Positions 1-5,622 of a DNA stretch of 7,123 nucleotides are shown here, piece after piece; position 1 is the first letter of the stretch, and each line of letters begins with the position of its first letter. Under the pieces are notes generated by a model. The model saw only the letters and a list, made by a program, of their open reading frames with translations, made no database searches and was not told the origin of the DNA. Origin of the DNA: Planctomycetaceae bacterium. GTDB lineage: Bacteria > Planctomycetota > Planctomycetia > Pirellulales > UBA1268. Made by a program: the position numbers and the translations under genes. The stretch spans positions 1 through 7,123 of the forward strand of contig PKCL01000071.1 in assembly GCA_002862165.1 (NCBI GenBank), given 5' to 3'.

Positions 1-1689
1 ATTGCGAAGGCAGGTGGCCCCTGGACTGTGAATAGCTTTACTCGTTTCTATCTGGCGTTGCTCGGACAGATTTCATATTCCGATTGTCCAGCTGTTCCTC
101 CGGAGATGATCCTGCTGCCGGATTGGTTTCCAATTAGTTTGCATCGCGTTTCAGCGTGGTCGCGAACAATGATAGTACCTCTTTCATTGATCTGGTCTTT
201 TAAGCCGGTACGAACATTACCCAAAGAAAGAGGTATTCATGAGCTTTTCGAGGACTGCACGCCGGCGATGAAAAAACGGCCAATCGGCGGAAACGATGGT
301 TGGTCACGTTTTTTTAGACTTGTCGACCATGTGATAAAGGTGGTCGATAACTTTGGTGTTCGTCCTCTTCGTCGACGGGCCGTAATGGCATGCCGGGAAT
401 GGATGTTGCAGCGTTTCCGTGATAGCGATGGTCTTGGTGCAATCTTTCCTCCAATTGTTTGGAGTATCGTAGCCCTCCGTGCAATGGGTTGTGGTGATAA
501 TTCTGCTGAGGTTGCGGAATGCTGGAAGCAGTTAGAAGGTCTTATTGAGCATCCAGATGATGAAACAATTCGAATTGAGCCTTGTCGTTCACCGGTTTGG
601 GATACAGCAATAGTACTTAGAGGGCTTGCAGAAATAGCCTCGCCAGCAGTCGATAGTTCTAAAAGCCTGGCTAATGCTGTTGATTGGCTACTTGCTCGAG
701 AAGTACGTTTCGCGGGTGATTGGTCTCGCCGAGTACAAGCCGTTCCATCTGGTTGGTGTTTTGAGTATGCCAACTGCTACTACCCAGACGTCGATGATAC
801 GGCGATGGTTTTGATCGCATTCTCTTCATGGCTGAAACGACACAAGGCGTGTTCGGGTAGCCAGGAGAAGGCGTCCGAAGATAGTCAGGATGAGCGTATT
901 CGTCATGTCAGAAATGCAATGCGTCGCGGTATACAGTGGCTGACTGCCATGCAAAATAGTGATGGTGGTTGGGGTGCTTTTGACCGTGATAATAATCACG
1001 AACTTCTCTGCAAGGTCCCTTTTGCTGATCACAATGCAATGATAGATCCAAGTTCACCAGATCTTACAGGTCGTGTGCTCGAAGCCTACGGCAGTCTTGG
1101 TCATGGCGTTGGTGAGCCCGGAGTTGATCGGGCAATTGAATATCTTCGTGAGACACAGGAGCCCGACGGGAGTTGGTTTGGTCGTTGGGGCGTGAACTAT
1201 ATATACGGCACCTGGCAGGCGATTGAAGGTCTTCGAGCAGTAGGCGTCTCTTCGGATGATCCGCGGATCGATGCGGGGGTGAATTGGCTTATTTCAGCTC
1301 AGCAGCCCAACGGGGCCTGGGGTGAGAGCCCAGCGAGTTATGCAGATCCAGCCCTGAAGGGTGTCGGCGAGCCAACGGCGTCACAAACAGCCTGGGCAGT
1401 CGCTGGTCTTGTGGCTGCTAACAAGTCAATGACTCCGTCAGCTCAACGTGGTATTCAGTGGTTGCTTACCACGCAGCGCGCTGATGGTGATTGGAACGAA
1501 ACAGCATTTACCGGGACTGGGTTCCCAAAGGTTTTCTATCTTCGGTATCACTACTACCGGATTTCATTCCCGCTCATTGCGATCGCAAGATGGCATTCTT
1601 CAGTGGGAGTTGAAAGCAACGGTCAGAAACGCATGTATGCCGAGTCACGAGAAAGAGTGTCAGAGATGTACGAAGGAGTATTGTCATGA
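1..1689 (+). CDS. shc: Squalene-hopene cyclase, 5' partial
   Basis: Class II triterpene cyclase that folds squalene into hopene/hopanol by proton-initiated polycyclisation, the committed step of hopanoid synthesis; family members are monotopic membrane proteins. The frame is open from base 1, and the residues before the GTG at 28 already read like the family, so this GTG is internal and the true start lies upstream. 562 residues are present; roughly 110-130 N-terminal residues are missing compared with the usual 630-690. The catalytic acid motif DVDD, followed by TA, is at 787-798. Family QW repeats are seen at about 919-972, 1129-1176, 1273-1320 and 1447-1494. The stretches GAFDRDN, WFGRWGVNYIYGTW and GTGFPKVFYLRYHYY are also characteristic. 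A short hydrophilic tail follows the last conserved block. The stop overlaps the hpnH start by 4 bases. Identification is very secure; squalene rather than another substrate is inferred from the family and from hpnH next door. Confidence 0.97.
   Translation: MAKAGGPWTVNSFTRFYLALLGQISYSDCPAVPPEMILLPDWFPISLHRVSAWSRTMIVPLSLIWSFKPVRTLPKERGIHELFEDCTPAMKKRPIGGNDGWSRFFRLVDHVIKVVDNFGVRPLRRRAVMACREWMLQRFRDSDGLGAIFPPIVWSIVALRAMGCGDNSAEVAECWKQLEGLIEHPDDETIRIEPCRSPVWDTAIVLRGLAEIASPAVDSSKSLANAVDWLLAREVRFAGDWSRRVQAVPSGWCFEYANCYYPDVDDTAMVLIAFSSWLKRHKACSGSQEKASEDSQDERIRHVRNAMRRGIQWLTAMQNSDGGWGAFDRDNNHELLCKVPFADHNAMIDPSSPDLTGRVLEAYGSLGHGVGEPGVDRAIEYLRETQEPDGSWFGRWGVNYIYGTWQAIEGLRAVGVSSDDPRIDAGVNWLISAQQPNGAWGESPASYADPALKGVGEPTASQTAWAVAGLVAANKSMTPSAQRGIQWLLTTQRADGDWNETAFTGTGFPKVFYLRYHYYRISFPLIAIARWHSSVGVESNGQKRMYAESRERVSEMYEGVLS
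1674..1678 (+). promoter_or_regulatory. Ribosome binding site of hpnH
   Basis: AGGAG lies 7 bases before the ATG at 1686, inside the last codons of the cyclase gene. It fixes the hpnH start and, with the ATGA overlap, supports coupled translation of the two genes. Confidence 0.8.
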
Positions 1690-2789
1690 GTGTTCCAGTT
1701 GGGCAGATGATGGCTGTGTTGCGTCATGTTGCTGTGCAGCGTCTTCGAGGAAACGACAAGTACCCACTTGTGCTTATGCTCGAACCTCTTTTTCGATGTA
1801 ACCTTGCATGCGCCGGGTGCGGAAAGATTCAGCATCCTAGTGAGATACTCCGTCAGCATCTCTCGCCATCTCAATGTTTGAAGGCTGTAGATGAATGTGG
1901 TGCCCCAATTGTGGCAATTCCAGGGGGTGAGCCGTTGCTTCATCCCCAAATTGGCGAGATTATTGAAGGAATAGTTGCCCGTAAAAAGTATCTTTATGTT
2001 TGTACCAACGCGATAAAACTCGAAGAAATGCTTCCTCGTTTTAAGCCATCAAAGTATCTTGCGTTCTCAATTCATTTAGATGGGCTTAAAAAAGAGCACG
2101 ATGCATCTGTCTGCCGAAATGGCGTGTATGAAATGGCAATCAACGCGATCCGTGCTGCAAAGAAAGCTGGCTTTCGAGTCACGACAAACTCAACACTTTT
2201 TGCTGACGCTGAGCCGGAGCGTTGCAGTCAGTTTTTCGACGAGGTTATGCAACTTGGTGTGGAGGGAATGATGGTATCGCCGGGCTACTCGTATGAGAAA
2301 GCTCCAGAACAGGATATTTTCCTGAGTCGTGAAAGAAGCCATGGGCTTTTTCGAAAGATTTTCAAGAGCGGTGGAGGTCGTTGGAAATTTAATCAGTCTC
2401 CAGTGTTTTTGGAGTTTCTCAAAGGAAACTGGGATCTTGAATGTCGGCCTTGGGGGACTCCCTCATACAGCCTCTTTGGTTGGCAAAAACCGTGTTATCT
2501 ACTTGATGAGGGATATGCCGAAAGTTTTTCAGACCTTATGAAGACAACAGACTGGGGTTCATACGGACGGGCGAGTGGTAATCCGAAATGTCAGCAGTGT
2601 ATGGCGCACTGTGGTTATGAACCGGCGGCGGTAGAAGCGACCTTTGGGTCTTGGAAGGGTTTCTTGCGAACTGCGAGACTCGCGTTATTTGGCCCACCCT
2701 CTACAAATCAAGGTGAGGCTGTGCAGGCGGTACCTGAAAGGCGTCGAAAAGTCCCGGTTCCTGTGCTTCCAATTATTGATTCAGTGTGA
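1686..2789 (+). CDS. hpnH: Adenosylhopene synthase HpnH (radical SAM)
   Basis: Radical-SAM enzyme that adds the 5'-deoxyadenosyl radical to diploptene, giving adenosylhopane, the first step of C35 side-chain formation. It has 367 residues, in the family range. The cluster-binding CxxxCxxC motif is C38, C42 and C45 (CNLACAGC), preceded by the LEPLFR stretch typical of HpnH. The SAM-binding GGEP motif is at 80-83. A second cysteine group, C302, C305 and C309 (KCQQCMAHCGYEP), lies in the C-terminal region that in this family corresponds to the domain I recall as DUF3463. The last 30 or so residues are proline- and arginine-rich and look poorly conserved. The ATG start overlaps the cyclase stop (ATGA), so the genes are probably coupled. 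No hpnG (the nucleosidase acting on the HpnH product) follows: the next gene is convergent. Confidence 0.96.
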   Translation: MSVPVGQMMAVLRHVAVQRLRGNDKYPLVLMLEPLFRCNLACAGCGKIQHPSEILRQHLSPSQCLKAVDECGAPIVAIPGGEPLLHPQIGEIIEGIVARKKYLYVCTNAIKLEEMLPRFKPSKYLAFSIHLDGLKKEHDASVCRNGVYEMAINAIRAAKKAGFRVTTNSTLFADAEPERCSQFFDEVMQLGVEGMMVSPGYSYEKAPEQDIFLSRERSHGLFRKIFKSGGGRWKFNQSPVFLEFLKGNWDLECRPWGTPSYSLFGWQKPCYLLDEGYAESFSDLMKTTDWGSYGRASGNPKCQQCMAHCGYEPAAVEATFGSWKGFLRTARLALFGPPSTNQGEAVQAVPERRRKVPVPVLPIIDSV

Positions 2790-2855
2790 GTTGGAAATAT
2801 GCTCAGGATAATTCGCGCAGGTGACCTAGAATTAATCTTCCAATTCGACTGTGAC
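2790..2855. other. Convergent intergenic gap, hpnH / ROK kinase
   Basis: This 66-base gap separates two converging stop codons. It carries a 9-base direct repeat, GTGACCTAG, at 2821-2829 and 2851-2859, the second copy reaching into the ROK stop codon. It also has a weak AT-rich inverted repeat, GAATT/AATTC, around 2829-2846. Neither strand shows a GC-rich stem followed by a T-run, so I see no intrinsic terminator. Confidence 0.5.
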
Positions 2856-3908
2856 CTAGTGGCTTGATATAAGGACACGTTGTGCTTCAATTGCGGCGCC
2901 ACGGGCTCCGGCAGTATCTCCGTTTGGCATTATCTCAATGACAATGTCTTGTTGCTCTTCTCGTTGGGTTGGCATGCCCTGTCTGACTTCGTTGATGAAC
3001 CATTGCTGGAAAGATTTTTCGGTTTCTATAGCACCACCTCCAATGATGAGTGCATCAGGATCAAATGTGTTTATCATTTGGTCAAAAAATAGTCCTAACG
3101 CTCTGGCTTGAACTCGGAAGATTGCTTGGCACATTTCATCTCCAGCAACAGCCAGGCCACGAACTCGAATTGCAGCTTTGCTGGGATCAAGTGACGCTAA
3201 TTCGTGGTTGCGGTAATTCTGTAGGAAGTGAGGAAGCAGGCTTTTTCGGATTGCCGTGAGAGAACAGAGTGATTCAAGATCTCCAACGCGACCACAATTG
3301 CATAGTGATCTGTGGCTCTTCAATTCAGGTATCATTTCACAAAGCAGTGCCGTTGGAATAAGAACGTGCCCAAGTTCACCGCCAAAACCACGGCTGCCAG
3401 CCACAACACAGCCTTGGTGAACAATGCCTCCTCCTAATCCGGTGCCGATGATGGCAGAGACAGAGGTCTTCTCTGGTTGATTGCCAAAAATGCTGTTGTG
3501 TCCCCAAACAGCAGCTGCATTTCCGTCATTTAAATAGTGGACAGGGATGCCTAACAGTTGCTCGAGATTTCCACGAATATCAAACCCAGCCCAGTCAGGA
3601 TGAATAAAGTTAGTCGATCCTTGCTTACTCAATACTCCATCGGCTGTAGCCGGTCCGGGTGTATCAAGCCCAATCGCAGAAATCTCTTCTTTTCTTCTGC
3701 CTACCTGTGTCATGGCAGCCTGAAGGCCATCAATAATTTGTTGCAAGCAGATTGCTGGGCCTTCGACGCTACGTGCGGGATGTTCGAAGAGGTCGTGTAT
3801 CAGGAACTCCCCCGTATGGTCTAGTAGCGTCACGTTAACCGCGGTGCCGCCGAGATCAATTCCAGCCACAAGCGGTTTTGTTTCGATTGTCGATTCTTGT
3901 GGAGTCAT
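2856..3908 (-). CDS. ROK-family sugar kinase (glucokinase-like)
   Basis: Cytoplasmic ATP-dependent hexose kinase of the ROK family; glucose or an N-acetylated hexose are typical substrates and the exact one cannot be read here. Counting from the ATG at 3908 gives 350 residues. The phosphate-binding DLGGT is at 18-22, the catalytic aspartate is D128 in LNDGN, the glycine loop GTGLGGG is at 155-161, the sugar-binding ExxGH motif has E178 and H181, and the adenosine-side IIGGG is at 288-292. There is no N-terminal helix-turn-helix, so it is a kinase rather than a ROK repressor. The zinc motif CxCGxxGCxE reads CNCGRVGDLE (203-212): the third cysteine is Asp210. A TTG at 3947 would add 13 residues but lacks a Shine-Dalgarno site and adds no conserved sequence, so I prefer the ATG, although its own AGGA is only 2 bases away. 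It is probably the last gene of the sulfurtransferase-SufE operon, 80 bases after sufE. Confidence 0.92.
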   Translation of the reverse strand: MTPQESTIETKPLVAGIDLGGTAVNVTLLDHTGEFLIHDLFEHPARSVEGPAICLQQIIDGLQAAMTQVGRRKEEISAIGLDTPGPATADGVLSKQGSTNFIHPDWAGFDIRGNLEQLLGIPVHYLNDGNAAAVWGHNSIFGNQPEKTSVSAIIGTGLGGGIVHQGCVVAGSRGFGGELGHVLIPTALLCEMIPELKSHRSLCNCGRVGDLESLCSLTAIRKSLLPHFLQNYRNHELASLDPSKAAIRVRGLAVAGDEMCQAIFRVQARALGLFFDQMINTFDPDALIIGGGAIETEKSFQQWFINEVRQGMPTQREEQQDIVIEIMPNGDTAGARGAAIEAQRVLISSH

Positions 3909-3988
3909 CGTCCTGCTTGGTTTCTTGTTTTCTATGCTAGTCGGCAAGGGGTCGAATAGCGGGGCTATAACGTGATGATGCGTGTAGG

Positions 3989-4417
3989 TTATTGAGCATC
4001 AATGAGTTCCCGGCGAACTCGGCTGACAATGGTACGGAGTCCCCTGCTACGTAGCATACCGAGTACATCTGCTAGCCCGATTTTTTCAAGAAGATCTTCT
4101 GGCAGTTCGCTTGCTTCGGACTGGGGGCGGCTGGCTACTACTTCTGCAAGTATCGCAACAAAACCCTTTACGGTCGGTGCTTCTTCGGCAACCTCAGCCA
4201 CGAGATTCATTGAGCCGTCTGATATTTCTGGCCAGAGGAATACCGAAGTTTGACATTCGTGAACGCGTCGATCCTCAGTACCTTTTTTTGCTAAATACTC
4301 ATCGCTCAATGGCGGTAAACGGTTTGCAAAGTCGAGGAGCAATTCCAGTTTTTCTCGAGCGTCCAAGTCAACAAACTCTTCGACGATCTGGTCGAGGCGT
4401 TCGTTCACCGTTTCCAT
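3989..4417 (-). CDS. sufE: SufE-family cysteine desulfuration protein
   Basis: Small cytoplasmic sulfur acceptor that takes a persulfide from a donor such as SufS and passes it on for Fe-S cluster assembly or other sulfur transfer. It is 142 residues long, close to the usual SufE length of about 140. The family block is clear: an N-terminal helix, then LPPLSDEYL at about 34-42, then the active-site region VHECQTSVFLW, where C55 is the persulfide cysteine, then VKGFVAILAEVV. The C-terminal region DLLEKIGLADVLGMLRSRG is also typical. It starts with ATG, with AGGAAG 6 bases upstream. It sits 63 bases after a rhodanese-type sulfurtransferase in the same direction and no SufS is in the window, so the neighbour could be its sulfur donor; that is inference. 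The family call is firm, the precise partner is not. Confidence 0.95.
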   Translation of the reverse strand: METVNERLDQIVEEFVDLDAREKLELLLDFANRLPPLSDEYLAKKGTEDRRVHECQTSVFLWPEISDGSMNLVAEVAEEAPTVKGFVAILAEVVASRPQSEASELPEDLLEKIGLADVLGMLRSRGLRTIVSRVRRELIDAQ

Positions 4418-4480
4418 GTTGATCTTCCTCGTGGCCTGTTAGTCTTTTTTCTATGCTTACTTGACGAACTTGTTTCAAGA

Positions 4481-5368
4481 TCAAGTTGTTGATGTGCTGT
4501 CATCTGAAGAGCCGTGAGGATGAGCGCCCTTGATAATGGGGACCCCAACACAGTTCCCCCACTCCATCCAAGAGCCGTCATAGTTTCGAACGTTTCCGAA
4601 TCCAAGGAGGTATTTGAGAACAAACCATGTGAGGCTTGAACGCTCACCGATACGACAATATGCAATAGTTGGGCTTCGACGCTTTAAGTGATTTGCTTTG
4701 CAGTAAAGCTTTTCCAGTTCTTTCGCAGTCTTAAATGTTCCGTCCTCGTTTACAGAAAGTGGCCAAGGAATATTTACAGCGCCAGGAATATGCCCTCCGC
4801 GAAGAGCGCCTTCATTTGGGTAGTCAGGCATGTGCAGTCGCTCACCTGAATATTCTTCAGGACTTCGAACATCAACAAGATTTTTCCCAGCCTTCTGATG
4901 TTTAAGAACTTCTTCGCGAAGCACTCGAACAGACTTGTCCTGTTCTGGTGCTGTATAAGTGGTTGGAGGATAGCTAACCCTGTCAGAAGACCATGCCCGG
5001 CCTTCAAGTTGCCATTTCTTTCGCCCACCATTCATAATTTTGCATTGTGGATGACCGTAGAGTTTGAAGACCCAGAATGCATAACAAGCCCACCAGTTAT
5101 TTTTATCGCCATAGAAAATAACTGTTGTGTCATTGGTAATGCCATTGTTTCGGCAGATCTCCTCAAAACCCTTCCGGTCGACATAATCTCGAACAACCTG
5201 GTCTTGGAGGTCTACTTGCCAATCAATCTCCACCGCGCCCGGAACATGCCCCTGTGTGTAAAGAGCCCGATCCTCATTCGATTCAACGATTCTCACAGCG
5301 GGATCACTGTGGTGTTCGACCACCCACTCTGTTGAGACGAGGACGTCAGGGTCTGCATATTCAGCCAT
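4481..5368 (-). CDS. sseA: Two-domain rhodanese sulfurtransferase
   Basis: Thiosulfate/3-mercaptopyruvate sulfurtransferase, 295 residues with two rhodanese domains. The first spans about residues 8-130, with the usual GHVPGAVEIDW block, but its loop YGDKNNWWA has no catalytic cysteine. The second spans about 145-285, with LVDVRSPEEY and GHIPGAVNIPW. Its active loop CRIGERSS puts the persulfide cysteine at C238; I recall this loop from actinobacterial CysA-type thiosulfate sulfurtransferases, as opposed to the CG-type loop of mercaptopyruvate enzymes, so thiosulfate is the likelier donor. The following YDGSWMEWGN is also typical. The ATG at 5368 is chosen because an AGGAG site precedes it and conserved sequence begins there; an in-frame start at 5437 would add a non-conserved 23-residue lead. 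It is the first gene of a probable operon with sufE and the ROK kinase. The symbol is given at family level. Confidence 0.94.
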   Translation of the reverse strand: MAEYADPDVLVSTEWVVEHHSDPAVRIVESNEDRALYTQGHVPGAVEIDWQVDLQDQVVRDYVDRKGFEEICRNNGITNDTTVIFYGDKNNWWACYAFWVFKLYGHPQCKIMNGGRKKWQLEGRAWSSDRVSYPPTTYTAPEQDKSVRVLREEVLKHQKAGKNLVDVRSPEEYSGERLHMPDYPNEGALRGGHIPGAVNIPWPLSVNEDGTFKTAKELEKLYCKANHLKRRSPTIAYCRIGERSSLTWFVLKYLLGFGNVRNYDGSWMEWGNCVGVPIIKGAHPHGSSDDSTSTT

Positions 5369-5376
5369 GGAAGTAA

Positions 5377-5381
5377 CTCCT
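5377..5381 (-). promoter_or_regulatory. Ribosome binding site of the sulfurtransferase
   Basis: On the minus strand this reads AGGAG within AAAGGAG, 8 bases before the ATG at 5368. It decides the start in favour of 5368 over the longer in-frame ORF beginning at 5437. Confidence 0.8.
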
Positions 5382-5408
5382 TTAACTAACAATGTATGTA
5401 GTAGAGTG

Positions 5409-5437
5409 ATCGTAGTGGATGCACAGAGACCCTGCAA
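5409..5437 (-). promoter_or_regulatory. Putative sigma-70 promoter for the sulfurtransferase operon
   Basis: Reading the minus strand, TTGCAG (5437-5432) and TACGAT (5414-5409) are separated by exactly 17 bases. The boxes match the consensus at 3 of 6 and 4 of 6 positions. Transcription would begin near 5402, leaving a leader of about 34 bases that includes the AGGAG site. It abuts a long inverted repeat just upstream. The match is modest and is inference from pattern only. Confidence 0.4.
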
Positions 5438-5473
5438 CGACTGCCACTAACTCCGCAAACTTGTGGTAGTCGT
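5437..5473. repeat. Imperfect 11-base inverted repeat
   Basis: The arm at 5437-5447 (ACGACTGCCAC) pairs with the arm at 5463-5473 (GTGGTAGTCGT) at 10 of 11 positions. The remaining pair is a G-U wobble if transcribed on the plus strand. The spacer is 15 bases. The repeat touches the putative -35 box of the minus-strand promoter, so it could be an operator; in an ettA leader transcript it could fold as a hairpin. Confidence 0.65.
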
Positions 5474-5518
5474 CTCTCGTGACAGGCGGTCGCTCATTCT
5501 ATCAGCAGTGTCTCGTGG

Positions 5519-5531
5519 ATCACCGGGTGAT
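5519..5531. repeat. 13-base palindrome ATCACC-G-GGTGAT
   Basis: Perfect 6-base arms surround a single central base. A one-base centre cannot form a tight RNA loop without opening pairs, so a DNA-binding dimer site is more natural than a hairpin. Flanking CTCGT (5512-5516) and ACGAG (5542-5546) are also inverted relative to each other. The function is unknown. Confidence 0.45.
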
Positions 5532-5555
5532 GAGGTACGATACGAGTGCTGAGAT

Positions 5556-5586
5556 AAGCTACGATAAACGTAGTTTTGTTTTTCTT
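5556..5586 (+). terminator. Terminator-like hairpin with T-tract in ettA leader
   Basis: AAGCTACG (5556-5563), loop ATAAA, then CGTAGTTT (5569-5576) form an 8-pair stem with one G-U, followed by a T-rich run, TTTTGTTTTTCTT, at 5574-5586. The shape is that of an intrinsic terminator, but the stem has only three G-C pairs and no plus-strand gene lies between it and the divergent neighbour. It would therefore act as an attenuator of ettA, if it acts at all. Confidence 0.35.
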
Positions 5587-5612
5587 GTGCAGGTTAATTT
5601 TTACGTACTCAT

Positions 5613-5617
5613 AGGAG
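5613..5617 (+). promoter_or_regulatory. Ribosome binding site of ettA
   Basis: AGGAG lies 5 bases before the ATG at 5623. It favours this start over the in-frame GTG at 5587 and ATG at 5530, neither of which has a comparable site. Confidence 0.75.
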
Positions 5618-5622
5618 CACTG

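Larger units (their letters stand above)
5369..5622. other. Divergent intergenic region, sulfurtransferase / ettA
   Basis: These 254 bases separate two divergently transcribed genes. They carry the putative sulfurtransferase promoter near the left end, three inverted repeats (5437-5473, 5519-5531, 5556-5576), a 7-base direct repeat TCTCGTG at 5475-5481 and 5511-5517, and the ettA ribosome binding site at the right end. I could not pick a convincing promoter for ettA. No convincing protein gene is present. Confidence 0.6.

Noticed and set aside
237..773. 178-residue minus-strand open frame opposite the hopene cyclase
   Set aside because: Low-complexity Ser/Arg-rich translation with no family resemblance, lying entirely opposite a clearly conserved coding frame.
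2819..2859. Short repeats in the convergent gap as an attachment site or mobile-element scar
   Set aside because: A 9-base repeat with 21 bases between copies and no element, integrase or flanking inverted ends is compatible with chance.
3909..3947. TTG start at 3947 for the ROK kinase
   Set aside because: No Shine-Dalgarno site upstream and the 13 extra residues are not conserved family sequence; ATG at 3908 gives the usual N-terminal length before DLGGT.
4444..4449. T-run on the plus strand in the sulfurtransferase-sufE gap
   Set aside because: No stable stem precedes it and no plus-strand gene leads into it.
4467..4487. AACTTG/CAAGTT hairpin at the sulfurtransferase stop as an operon terminator
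   Set aside because: Only six AT-rich pairs; on the minus strand it is followed by no T-run (an A-run appears instead), so it should not terminate transcription before sufE.
4898..5335. 145-residue plus-strand frame opposite the sulfurtransferase
   Set aside because: Opposite a well-conserved two-domain rhodanese and without a convincing start or domain.
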